The notes under the pieces were generated by a model. The model did no database searches. It was not told the origin of the DNA and was given only the letters and a program-made list of their open reading frames with translations. A stretch of 64,000 nt of DNA from Buddleja alternifolia. Lineage: Eukaryota; Streptophyta; Magnoliopsida; Lamiales; Scrophulariaceae. The position numbers and the translations under genes are program-made. Where the stretch lies: positions 1 through 64,000 of the forward strand of contig CM033394.1 of the NCBI GenBank assembly GCA_019426215.1, given 5' to 3'. This document shows, piece after piece, positions 24,361 through 34,623 of the stretch (within the stretch, counting starts at the first letter, position 1; each line of letters opens with the position of its first letter).

Positions 24361-24572
24361 GGGCTTTTTATTAAAATAATATAAAATTGTAATAAATTTC
24401 TGAAACTAATACTATTTGAGAGATTTTATGAAAACAACACAAGACGGCGTTTAGCATGACATCTTCCCTGTTCCAAATGTTGCGTTATTAGTCCTTAAGT
24501 TTTACTATATTATACATTATGACCCCAATTTAAGAAAAATGATAATTTTAAACCCCAAAATGATTAGGTTTT
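24361..24572 (+). repeat. Left terminal inverted repeat of the Mutator-like element
   Basis: Imperfect inverted partner of 38780-39006. The best conserved parts are the outermost ~65 bp and the inner ATTAGTCC/TTTAGTCC and ATTAGGTTTT blocks. Confidence 0.75.
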
Positions 24573-24641
24573 AGAGCGAAAGGTTGGGAAAAATTTAGCT
24601 TGTAACGAGCGATTTATGATGAGACCGATCCATAAAAAAAA

Positions 24642-24654
24642 TGGTATCAGAGCC
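24642..24654 (+). other. Viral primer binding site, tRNA-Met type
   Basis: TGGTATCAGAGCC is complementary to the 3' end of initiator tRNA-Met, the minus-strand primer used by Caulimoviridae. The recognisable viral sequence begins exactly here. Confidence 0.9.
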
Positions 24655-24720
24655 AAGGTTTATTGATGAAATACTTAAATAATTTTACAAGATTTATTCT
24701 AAATCCCTAAGTGAGGAGAA

Positions 24721-25053
24721 ATGAAACAAGAAATGGAACCGAACAATAGTTCGATTTACGAAGAAAATCAAGAGTATTTCCAGATTCTGGAAAGACAAAA
24801 GGAAAAACGGTTTGATCGTTATATCCGAAACGTACTCCGGATATCAGCCGGAATCAAGAAGGAATTAGCAAAGGAAGTTCCAATCCAAGCTGAGCTCCAA
24901 GAGTCGATCAGATATTATCAACGGAAGTTTGATATGGATGGTCACTTCGAGGGCAATGTGACAAGGAAATTTCAACTTGCACAAATCGAAGGCAAATGGA
25001 CAAAGGACCAAGATTGCCTTACAAGAAGCAAAAGAGGTAACCCTTTCATTTAA
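24721..25053 (+). CDS. Viral ORF1, small protein of unknown function (110 aa)
   Basis: Intact frame, ATG to TAA, first after the primer site. It is highly charged, with a basic-helical stretch (RQKEKRFDRYIRNVLR) near residues 25-40 and no membrane segment. I do not recognise a domain; several genera of the family have a small protein of unknown role at this place. The next ORF starts three bases after its stop, fitting the compact polycistronic organisation of these viruses. Confidence 0.6.
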   Translation: MKQEMEPNNSSIYEENQEYFQILERQKEKRFDRYIRNVLRISAGIKKELAKEVPIQAELQESIRYYQRKFDMDGHFEGNVTRKFQLAQIEGKWTKDQDCLTRSKRGNPFI

Positions 25054-25056
25054 TTA

Positions 25057-25428
25057 ATGAATTGGAAAGAAATTGAACAGAATACATCTAAGATTTCTAA
25101 AGATCTTAGAGAAATCCAAAAGATCGTTCAAAATTACGGACATAGGTTAGAACATCTACATATGAAAATCGAAAACTTGAACCATAATCTTGAAAAACTC
25201 CTCAAGATTATTCCAGATCTGGATAGATCTGTCTCAGATCTAAAAACAGATGTTTTAGATCTCAAAGAAAGACTAGGAATCGCAGGTTCTTCTAAACAAA
25301 AACAAGAAAGAATCCATGATTCACTGGGTCAAGTACCTCTTCTGCATCAGAAGGGAAAGGCTAAGGAAATACCTAAGCTAAAAACTCAGGAGGAACTAAT
25401 GCTTGAGATCCTTAGAAGTATTAAATAA
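25057..25428 (+). CDS. Viral ORF2, coiled-coil protein, virion-associated-protein-like (123 aa)
   Basis: Intact. Residues ~5-90 show a heptad-like pattern of leucine and isoleucine in a charged background (LEHLHMKIENLNHNLEKLLK and on), typical of a parallel coiled coil. A basic stretch follows (HQKGKAKEIPKLK). Size, coiled coil and basic tail resemble the virion-associated proteins of this family, which bind the particle and help movement or vector transmission; that role is inferred. Its stop overlaps the start of the coat-protein ORF as TAATG. Confidence 0.6.
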   Translation: MNWKEIEQNTSKISKDLREIQKIVQNYGHRLEHLHMKIENLNHNLEKLLKIIPDLDRSVSDLKTDVLDLKERLGIAGSSKQKQERIHDSLGQVPLLHQKGKAKEIPKLKTQEELMLEILRSIK

Positions 25429-26431
25429 TGGATGTCTCAAGAATAGATCCATCTGATCTACAAGAGTTAGCTGAGTCTTTTTCTCAACTAGCTTTTGTCG
25501 ACTTGGTCAACGTAAAAGCCCATGAAATGAATCCCTTAGCATTGGGATTCCCGGGTGAAAGTTCTGCATCTAATAACCCCCCACCAGAGGTTATTCCTCC
25601 AACACCGGAGGTTACGATGAGAGAACAAGGAGATTTGCATACTAACGCAGGACCCCCTCTTGTGGGTACAACGTATAGAGCAAATCCTGCCAGAAATCCA
25701 AACAAGGTACCAGAAAATACACCATGGGGAAGGACTATGTCTCAACCCTTGCACCCATATGGTACTATCCTGAATTTGGACATCATCGACTTTAGAAACA
25801 TGGAAAAACTAATCGATGAATGGGTAGCGGCTATGAAAATAGCGGCAACAGCTCTAGATCTTGATAAAGAAAACTTTGTCAGATTAATAGAGTTAAGTTT
25901 GGAAGGTTCGGTAAAAATCGGATGGAATCATACCCTCGAAATTACCAAACAGGGAGTCTTAGAAGGCGAATCTAAAAGCATGATTGCCGAACGATTCGGA
26001 AGACTTCTTAAAATGCATTTTGTCGGAGATGGCTACTTCGATCAAAGTAATGCTGAGAAAACCAGAGAGTATACCCAAGCTCTTTATGGTATTGAGTTAA
26101 GAAATATCTGTGCAATAGATGAATACATCTATTGGTATAGGAAGTATTTCTTTCAGAGTGACGTTGATACGCAGATTGCGGCACCAATGTTCTTTGCAAA
26201 AATTTGCAGCCCTTGGAGAGAAATGTTAACACATTCCTACAAGGTACCGGAAGGACAACTTGATTCAGTAGCCAGACGTATGTCTTTCTTAAAAGACAAA
26301 CTGAAGGACTGGTGTTATCAAGCATCCCTTCAAAAGAACATGAAGAGGCTTAGAGGAAAAATGAAGAAAACCCCTCTTCGATGTGATAACAATGATTTTC
26401 CATTAATCATAGTCGAATCATGCGAGCCAAG
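25428..26431 (+). pseudogene. Viral coat-protein ORF, 5' part, interrupted by a retrotransposon
   Basis: About 335 codons are open before the inserted element. An acidic, proline-rich N-terminus (residues 1-100) is followed by a conserved-looking core with PLHPYGTILNLDIIDF and aromatic/basic helices (YWYRKYFFQSDVDTQIA, then CSPWREMLTHSYKVP), consistent with the capsid domain of Caulimoviridae. It lies upstream of the movement protein. The ORF resumes at 32675 after the element and one copy of the CCAAG duplication. Confidence 0.7.
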
Positions 26432-28143
26432 TGACACGCTAAAAGCTAACGTGCTATGATAGCAAGTGCACTAGATGTGTGTAGTAATAAGTGGACAAAA
26501 AGTCCGGGTTGTCGAACCACAAGGACTTGAATTCTAGTTAATGATTTTCGATAAAAGAAAAGACAATTAAAGTAAAGAGCAAGAAAAAGATTAAACAAAC
26601 GAAGAACCAAAGAGAAACGGACTATAGATTAATCTCAAGAGTGATAAAACGACTAAGGCACATGCTACAACCGAATCTACTCGTCAATATAGATGAGCTA
26701 CTCTTCGAATTATTAGACTCCTATTGCTTTGGTGGAAATTCCTTAGATAATTATTACCCGATGTCTCGGCACATAATAATCCTATGATTAATTGATGGTT
26801 CTCTAAATATGTCTATCCGAGAATCTAATCAATAACCACGCATTAACGTTCTAGAGTTTCCACGGATACATTCGGCTAACCGCACCCGGAAATCTTTACC
26901 TATGTCTAGGGGCAATTCCACATTAGTTTCGGATGATGAGTTGATTCCATTGAACCCTAATCTATCTTCTCTCGAATGACTAGACTAGGTAAGATAGCAA
27001 GCATATGGTGATCAAGCACATGATTGTAATAAAAGCTCAAAATCAACACACAAAGCAATATGAGAATTAATACGAGAATTCACTTCACATATATTGATTC
27101 ATAAATTGGCCTTCACATGGCCTTAGTTCTACAATATTAGCTCATAACCATCAACATAGAAGAATTCAACATATTCATATACATAAGTGTAAACACAAAA
27201 ATGCTATAAACAATGAACAAACTCCCTCAAAGGTTGAATGGTGATGGATCCTCGAGTGGAGCTTCAATCCTTAGCTCCTATCTCTTTCTTCCCCTCCAAA
27301 ATGATGAAGAATGGTGATCAATGATGATGGATGAAGAGTGATGATGGTTTTTGGTCTCAAGACCAGCTGCCTCCCCCTCTCTCCAAAGTGATCGGTCAAG
27401 TGTCAAGAAGATGCCCCCTTATGGACAAGAAATGATGGGTTCTTTATTCTACTCCAAACCCCATCATGGTGTGCAATAAACAATTCCCCTTCCCCTCTTG
27501 CATGTCCCCCACACATGTGCATGACATCTTGGCTTTAAATATTCCATTCCCCCATCAAATGATGAACTTTTGGCTGAAAGGAATCAAAACTCGGGTGTGG
27601 TCACGCCTAGGCGGGGGCATGATGGCGCCTAGGCGTCGTCGGCAGAATGCTGAGCGTATTTGCCTCTGTCCGGCGCAGCAATCGTATTTTCTTTATAACT
27701 CTCTCCACAGAACTCCAATTTGTATGATTCAAGTCCTCATTTGAAGCTAACACATAGTTCTACAACTTTGTAGAAGGACACTTCATCCAATTTGGTCTCT
27801 AAACATACGGAAATAGCGCTCAACCGTGGAAACTAATGCAGATACGACGCCCAGGCGTGGACAGGATGGCGCCTAGGCGTGGTAAGCAGTATGTTGACGT
27901 TATTTGCATCTTGTCCGGCGCCTGGGCGTGGGTGGAAAGGCACTTGGGTGTAGGGGTGCGTAGCAATTTGGCCTAAACTTGTTTTATACGTCGTTTTTCA
28001 TCCCGTTCTTCGATTGTATCCATTTAAGACCTGAAATCACTTAATGCACGAATTAAACACACATGTGGCAAGAATCAAGCGATAAATGAACCTAAAACAT
28101 AAACGCAAAGGGGCTTAAAAACACGTAAAAATGCCTCTGATCA
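26432..28143 (-). repeat. 3' LTR of element B (1712 bp)
   Basis: Starts TGACACGC and ends CTCTGATCA on the plus strand. It contains several CGCCTAGGCG or CGCCCAGGCG palindromic words (27600-27930). The 92-codon plus-strand frame at 27466 is incidental and recurs in the other LTR. Confidence 0.92.
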
Positions 28144-29788
28144 ACATCCCCAAACTTATCTATTGCTCGTCCTCGAGCAATAAGAGTTCTAAGATAAGGA
28201 AACATCATCAATCAAAGAGAGTAACAAACAGAAAACTACCTAACTCACTTTCGTGGAGTAAACGGTTGCATTTAGCGAATGCAACAAGCCTTTGAACCTT
28301 TGAGTTACCTCAAAGGACGAGTTATAGTCTCGTGAGGGTTTGCAGACGATATACCCACAAAATCAAAAGATTTTCAACCCCGATCACTCAACATAAATTA
28401 CAATGATTAATAGCACACAATGGTATGAATTCATCTGTTTAAGCTCAAATTTCAAATATATACACATCACACACTTGCTCATGTTACGCCTTAACATTGA
28501 AAAGATCATCCTAAGGGTGTAGTGTAATAAATCTCAAGTATTATAATCAAGTGGCATTCTCACCACTTTTCAAGCATTAACCCCATATTTGATTATTCAC
28601 ATGGTACGAGAATTGAATACAACTTCATAGCCACTTAAAAATTCATCACTTCATTCCACTTTCGGCTTTAACTTATGCACTTTCAACTCGAAACATTAGA
28701 GGCTAGACCATGTGCAATGTTCGATCCTCTTAGGCTTTCAATGACACCCTTGTAACGAGCTTTAGGCCAATAACTCCTAAACCAGACGGCTTTCGGGTAT
28801 CAAATGTAGAGACATTCCTAAGGGCTTAATCGCTCGAGTGTCAAAGGCCACAAAATCAAACTAGGTCTCTATTCCCTTTACACTTTCATTGGCTTGAGCT
28901 TAGCTCAAATTAGCTTAATAGTGCAGTATTCTAGGCATGGTGCTCTTCGCCCCCAGTATCTATTAAGCCTGACTTTTTCAGTCATACCAATGTTCAACCT
29001 CTTTTTATTATTATTAAGCACACGAAGTTAACGTTCTCAACTCATAACACATGTGAAAATTCTAAGTTGATATTTCCGGGATCAAGCCTTTAAGTGTTTC
29101 AAAATGGTTGCCCACTCAACTCCTCTACCCTCGATTTATGTGCATATGTGAATCATCTTAAGGTCAATCTAGTCTAGTTAGGGTCCCACAAGCAAGGAAC
29201 GATGTGTATAGCCATTAAAAACCAAATTGATAGAGAAAACATACCATGTATTCAAATTAACCATGCTCAATGCCTCAAGTGAAGGGTTGAAATTTTATCC
29301 AAAAATTTGTTATGCTTGATTTTCACAAAAAAATAGCACAAAATACATGTAATAGCGACGATTCCCCCAAACTTGAGCTAAAAACAAAGATCCACGACAT
29401 ATAGATACCCCCCCACACTTAAACTCAACATTACCCTCAATGTTGACGCAATTATACATACTCACAAGGGGAGTAACCGAGAGTACTTACAACAAGGGTG
29501 CCGAAAAGTAACCCTCAATCACGTGAGATCAGCTCCAAGCTCAAATCCGCCACGAAAGATATTCCAAAGAAAAACTCGTCTACTACATGTTATGCACTCA
29601 CACAGAAACCATCAAGACATAAAGAAAAACGTGCCAAAAGTGCATGCTTGAACACAACACAAGGAAACAAACTAAACTAAACAAAAAAAAAAAAACAAAA
29701 GCAAAACAAAAAGAAAACTTACAAACTTGGGTTGCCTCCCAAGAAGCGCTTTTTTTATAGTCATTAGCTTTGACTTTATCGGGTCGGC
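28144..29788 (-). other. 3' untranslated region of element B
   Basis: Positions 28144 to ~29300 match element A 35 to ~1190 closely. A G-rich polypurine-like tract abuts the LTR (28144-28160) and a second one lies near 29408. No coding sequence. Confidence 0.75.
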
Positions 29789-30709
29789 TCAAGGAGGATA
29801 ACGTATGAATGCTTTGTTTACTCTCCAATCAAGAATGAAACATGGCCCGGTGTTTGTGAGAAGTAGCTTGAGTATGGGCCAAGAAATCGTCATTTCTTCC
29901 CCATGTGTCGGGTGATGATATAGACTATTCTCCAAGCTATGGACAGTAGATCTTTTTCCTTCACCCATCGAAGTGATAAACTTGGAGTTTGTGAGGTAGG
30001 ACTCGAGTAGATTATTGGTTATCCTTTCCTGAAAAAGCTCAACACTAAAAGGATCAAAAGCATCAATGCGTAAAGATAATGTAGAATCAATTGGATGCTT
30101 AAAAACCTCATAGTTATCACAAATAACCATGTCATCTCCTACACTAGAGGACAACTTACTATCATGGGCACTAATGACCTCTATACCCGTGGAGAGGGAA
30201 GAAGATACCAAAGAAGCTTCTGGTAAAGGCTCGAGTGTCCTTTCCTTCAACGTCGGCTTCTTTGATATCAATTCTTCGATAAAAATGGGGCCGGGTATCG
30301 CTTGAATGTTAGGTGTGCGACGCTGAGGCGATGACACCTTCATAGAAATTCTCTCATTTTTCATTTCCCCAATGATCATTAGAGCCTCCTTAATTGGTCC
30401 TTCATACAAAGCATCAATGGCTTTGTGTACCAATTTCATACTTTTCGGCTGATCCAAATCATCTAGTGTGAGTTGTAAGCCGTATAGGAGTTGTCGAACC
30501 CATTCTCGTTCCTCCAGAGTCGGGGATAAATGATATCCCTCCTGTATGGTAAAGACGCTGGATGGTAGACAATCCCGGACCGACTGAAGTGGTTGAGAAG
30601 GAGGCGGTTGCATAGCTTGGAGAATGCCTTGTAACCACTCCCGATCCTTCGGTAAATTCATATCCGGGAAACGTGCATTCGGATTTGGTTGATAGATATT
30701 GTCCGCCAT
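29789..30709 (-). CDS. Gag-connector fusion ORF of element B (306 aa)
   Basis: The first ~55 residues match the N-terminus of element A gag (RFPDMNLPKDREWLQGILQA). The retro-gag core, linker and protease are missing. The later part (GDDMVICDNYEVFKHPID and the following RIDAFDPFSVELFQE) matches the segment after protease in element A (residues ~219-255 of its pol frame). The frame is uninterrupted despite the large deletion. It cannot supply particle, RT or integrase functions. Whether the fused protein is made is unknown. Confidence 0.7.
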   Translation of the reverse strand: MADNIYQPNPNARFPDMNLPKDREWLQGILQAMQPPPSQPLQSVRDCLPSSVFTIQEGYHLSPTLEEREWVRQLLYGLQLTLDDLDQPKSMKLVHKAIDALYEGPIKEALMIIGEMKNERISMKVSSPQRRTPNIQAIPGPIFIEELISKKPTLKERTLEPLPEASLVSSSLSTGIEVISAHDSKLSSSVGDDMVICDNYEVFKHPIDSTLSLRIDAFDPFSVELFQERITNNLLESYLTNSKFITSMGEGKRSTVHSLENSLYHHPTHGEEMTISWPILKLLLTNTGPCFILDWRVNKAFIRYPP

Positions 30710-30933
30710 CTCTCGAACTCATCTACAAACCCGGAGCACATGTTCAAAATAAAAATAACAAAATCAAGCAAAGGCTCATTTGAGGAGCGGGTCATGCACC
30801 ACAAATCGAACCTATCAATTAAGCACAAGAAACAAAATTAGACTAAACACGAAAATAAAATAAAATCAAGAAATAAACGAAAACTAAGAATTATGAAAAA
30901 TGTAAACGAAAATCAAAAACTAAAATAAACAAG

Positions 30934-30951
30934 TCCCCGGCAACGACGCCA
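30934..30951 (-). other. Primer binding site of element B, tRNA-Asp type
   Basis: The minus strand reads TGGCGTCGTTGCCGGGGA, one base different from element A (C to T at the sixth base), six bases inside the 5' LTR. Confidence 0.85.
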
Positions 30952-30957
30952 AAAACT

Positions 30958-32669
30958 TGACACGCTAAAAGCTAACGTGCTATGATAGCAAGTGCACTAG
31001 ACGTGTGTAGTAATAAGTGGACAAAAAGTCTGGGTTGTCGAACCACAAGGACTTGAATTCTAGTTAATGATTTTCGATAAAAGAAAAGACAATTAAAGTA
31101 AAGAGCAAGAAAAAGATTAAACAAACGAAGAACCAAAGAGAAACGGACTATAGATTAATCTCAAGAGTGATAAAACGACTAAGGCACATGCTACAACCGA
31201 ATCTACTCGTCAATATAGATGAGCTACTCTTCGAATTATTAGACTCCTATTGCTTTGGTGGAAATTCCTTAGATAATTATTACCCGATGTCTCGGCACAT
31301 AATAATCCTATGATTAATTGATGGTTCTCTAAATATGTCTATCCGAGAATCTAATCAATAACCACGCATTAACGTTCTAGAGTTTCCCCGGATACATCCG
31401 GCTAACCGCACCCGGAAATCTTTACCTATGTCTAGGGGCAATTCCACATTAGTTTCGGATGATGAGTTGATTCCATTGAACCCTAATCTATCTTCTCTCG
31501 AATGACTAGACTAGGCAAGATAGCAAGCATATGGTGATCAAGCACATGATTGTAATAAAAGCTCAAAATCAACACACAAAGCAATATGAGAATTAATACG
31601 AGAATTCACTTCACATATATTGATTCATAAATTGGCCTTCACATAGCCTTAGTTCTACAATATTAGCTCATAACCATCAACATAGAAGAATTCAACATAT
31701 TCATATACATAAATGTAAACACAAAAATGCTATAAACAATGAACAAACTCCCTCAAAGGTTGAATGGTGATGGATCCTCGAGTGGAGCTTCAATCCTTAG
31801 CTCCTATCTCTTTCTTCCCCTCCAAAATGATGAAGAATGGTGATCAATGATGATGGATGAAGAGTGATGATGGTTTTTGGTCTCAAGACCAGCTGTCTCC
31901 CCCTCTCTCCAAAGTGATCGGTCAAGTGTCAAGAAGATGCCCCCTTATGGACAAGAAATGATGGGTTCTTTATTCTACTCCAAACCCCATCATGGTGTGC
32001 AATAAACAATTCCCCTTCCCCTCTTGCATGTCCCCCACACATGTGCATGACATCTTGGCTTTAAATATTCCATTCCCCCATCAAATGATGAACTTTTGGC
32101 TGAAAGGAATCAAAACTCGGGTGTGGTCACGCCTAGGCGGGGGCATGACGGCGCCTAGGCGTCGTCGGCAGAATGCTGAGCGTATTTGCCTCTGTCCGGC
32201 GCAGCAATCGTATTTTCTTTATAACTCTCTCCACAGAACTCCGATTTGTATGATTCAAGTCCTCATTTGAAGCTAACACATAGTTCTAAAACTTTGTAGA
32301 AGGACACTTCATCCAATTTGGTCTCTAAACATACGGAAATAGCGCTCAACCGTGGAAACTAATGCAGATACGACGCCCAGGCGTGGACAGGATGGCGCCT
32401 AGGCGTGGTAAGCAGTATGTTGACGTTATTTGCATCTTGTCCGGCGCCTGGGCGTGGGTGGAAAGGCACTTGGGCGTAGGGGTGCGTAGCAATTTGGCCT
32501 AAACTTGTTTTATACGTCGCTTTTCATCCCGTTCTTCGATTGTATCCATTTAAGACCGGAAATCACTTAATGCACGAATTAAACACACATGTGGCAAGAA
32601 TCAAGCGATAAATGAACCTAAAACATAAACGCAAAGGGGCTTAAAAACACGTAAAAATGCCTCTGATCA
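30958..32669 (-). repeat. 5' LTR of element B (1712 bp)
   Basis: Same length and ends as 26432-28143. The observed differences are scattered single substitutions, mostly transitions. Confidence 0.92.
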
Positions 32670-32674
32670 CCAAG

Positions 32675-33127
32675 AAAGAAGAACAAGTCGTTCAAAAGCT
32701 CTGATGTCAATCAGGGTTATAAGAAGCGTTCTCCTTTTAGGTGAAAGTTTTGGTGGTCAAAATCTAAAGCCCGATCTTATAAATCTGGCCAAAGAGCAGG
32801 ACCATCAAAGGCGTCTTCTCAAGGATCTCGAAAATTCGACGGAAGGAACGCAACAAGACGAACTTTCAAACGGGCGCACACCCGAACAAATGAAAGTTTC
32901 AAGGATTGTAACTGCTGGACGTGTGAAGCTCGTGGCCACATTTCCCAGATTGTCCGCAAAAGGGTGGTGACGTAACAAAGTTTGAAGCCACTAACGACAT
33001 CCTGGATGCAGTATACTATGGCGACTTGGTACCAATCTACCAATTCGAGAATATTCCCTCAGACGAAAGTGTTTATGAGGAGGAAATCTATAGTGATTCA
33101 GAAGAAACATCAACTGAATCAGAATAG
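32675..33127 (+). pseudogene. Viral coat-protein ORF, 3' part with zinc knuckle
   Basis: Continues the frame interrupted at 26431. A lysine/serine-rich basic region is broken by a TGA at 32742-32744. A knuckle of the CX2CX4HX4C type follows near 32910-32955; its first two cysteines and histidine (CWTCEARGH) are in one frame and the last cysteine in another, so a small frameshift lies at about 32945. An acidic tail (VYEEEIYSDSEETSTESE) ends at the TAG at 33125-33127. Basic region, zinc knuckle and acidic tail in this order are typical of Caulimoviridae coat precursors. Confidence 0.75.
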
Positions 33128-33134
33128 TAATTTC

Positions 33135-33410
33135 ATGCCTGGAATTCCTATTTACACGGTTCAACAGCTTAGAACTGTTGTCTCCGATTTCAAAGAAAAA
33201 ATTGAGGGAAGTAGAATCATGATTCATAGTTATGAGACTACTATCCAATTATTAGGCGAAACTCCTCTTTGCTTAATGAAAATCAGACAACATAAACATA
33301 AAATTGAGGTTTGGTCAAAACATGTTCGTGATCTTGAAGATCATATTGGAAATATGATCAGATATAATCGTTCTACATTTAGAGAACGAAACGATCCTCC
33401 CAATGGATAA
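33135..33410 (+). CDS. Viral small ORF between coat and movement proteins (91 aa)
   Basis: Intact, starting eight bases after the coat stop and overlapping the movement-protein start by eight bases. It is helical and charged (TVVSDFKEKIEGSRI, VWSKHVRDLEDHIGNMIRY) with a weak coiled-coil pattern. I do not recognise it. The tight spacing on both sides argues that it is a real viral gene rather than chance. Confidence 0.55.
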   Translation: MPGIPIYTVQQLRTVVSDFKEKIEGSRIMIHSYETTIQLLGETPLCLMKIRQHKHKIEVWSKHVRDLEDHIGNMIRYNRSTFRERNDPPNG

Positions 33411-34623
33411 ATCCAATGAGGGAGATAGGCTCCAAACAACGGATAGCCTAGCCGGTTTCTTTTCCAAAGCGTCTATTTCAGAAAAGACCATGGAACAGAT
33501 CATGAGGCAAGACTCTAACATTCGTAAATACGATGGGTTTAGAGTTAGCGGCATGAGCAGAATCCTAAATCAAATAGGATTGAAACAGCGCAAACATAAC
33601 ATCAAGTACAAAGTTAATACTGGGGAATTCGCAATTCCTATGGAATTAACTGGTAACGTGATGGATATGCAACTTATTCCAAAAGAAGAAATTCTAGAGG
33701 AATTAAGCAAAATGAAAGAGGAAGAAGCGATTACGATGAAATGGATCCATATAGGAACCATTGAAGTATTAATCAAATCCACTTTCAAGGAAGGAGTTGA
33801 TTCACCTTTACATTTATCCATAATGGATAAAAGGATCAACAACCTGAGAGATGGTTGTCTTGGTACAATGGTAGGAAATTTATATGCAGGCAAACTAATG
33901 TTTGACATTCATCCACGAATTGCATATAACCTAGCCGACCAAGATTTTGATCGAGTTCTAATCCTTCATCAGGACTTCAAAAGAACGGATCTGATGAAAG
34001 AAGGGAATAGACCCTATTATATTACATAAAGAATAGCATATGCACTTTCCAATACACATCATTCTGATTTGTTTGTCAGGAAAGAATATATTGAAATTCC
34101 TATGATTTTCAAGGAATTCGCTAAGGTAATGGCACCAGATCCAATTAAAATACCAAAAATTGGAGGTGTAGATATCTTAATCCGAGATCATCCAGTTTTA
34201 GAACGATCAATGAGTTCTAGAACAGATTATAGCAGAATATCCTTTTCGGAAGAAAGGATTAGGAGTCTAAAAGGAAAAGAATTAGTTGAAAACCTAGTTC
34301 CAATTCCTCAGGCTATTCGGGTAGATAATGTCAAAATTAAATGCCCCGAAGGATGGAAGGACATACAAGTTATATTTGACATTACGGAGAAAGATAATTA
34401 CTTTCCCTGTGATGATCTATATCACTTGCAGCAAGCCACTGTAAACCAATACGAGGGTATGCTAGATATAGCAGGCCACGAAGTATTTGTCACAGGCAGT
34501 GCAGGACGAGAACCTGGAATGGTTATTCTGGGATTGAGCTTCCTTGAGGAACATAAACCTTGGGGAAGAAAAGGAAAAGGCATGGAATTTAACTTGGATG
34601 GACATGTTATTCAAGTGGAATAA
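33403..34623 (+). pseudogene. Viral movement protein (30K family), one internal stop
   Basis: The first 208 codons (33403-34029) carry the 30K-type core: the IHIGTIEVLIKSTF strand, then GTMVGNLYAGKLMFDIHPRI with its G-N...GKL spacing, and LADQDFDRVLIL. A TAA at 34027-34029 interrupts the frame, which is open again at once and runs to 34623 (conserved-looking ALSNTHHS just beyond the stop). The distal part is long for this family and contains VILGLSFLEEHKPW, faintly like the end of a retropepsin fold. The role in the living virus would be enlarging plasmodesmata for cell-to-cell spread. Confidence 0.75.

Larger units (their letters stand above)
26432..32669 (-). mobile_element. Non-autonomous Athila-like retrotransposon (element B) inserted in the viral coat gene
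   Basis: LTRs at 26432-28143 and 30958-32669, both 1712 bp, with CCAAG duplicated on either side (26427-26431 and 32670-32674). Transcribed right to left, like element A. The 2.8 kb interior has a tRNA-Asp-type primer site, a single ORF fusing the gag start to the protease-RT connector, and a 3' untranslated region matching 35-1190. Protease, RT, RNase H, integrase and third ORF are absent. By eye the two LTRs differ at only about 13 positions, so insertion is recent compared with element decay elsewhere in the window. Confidence 0.92.

Noticed and set aside
27466..27744. 92-codon frame present in both LTRs of element B (also 31992-32270)
   Set aside because: Lies within the LTR on the strand opposite to transcription. 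Identity reflects LTR identity, with no domain.
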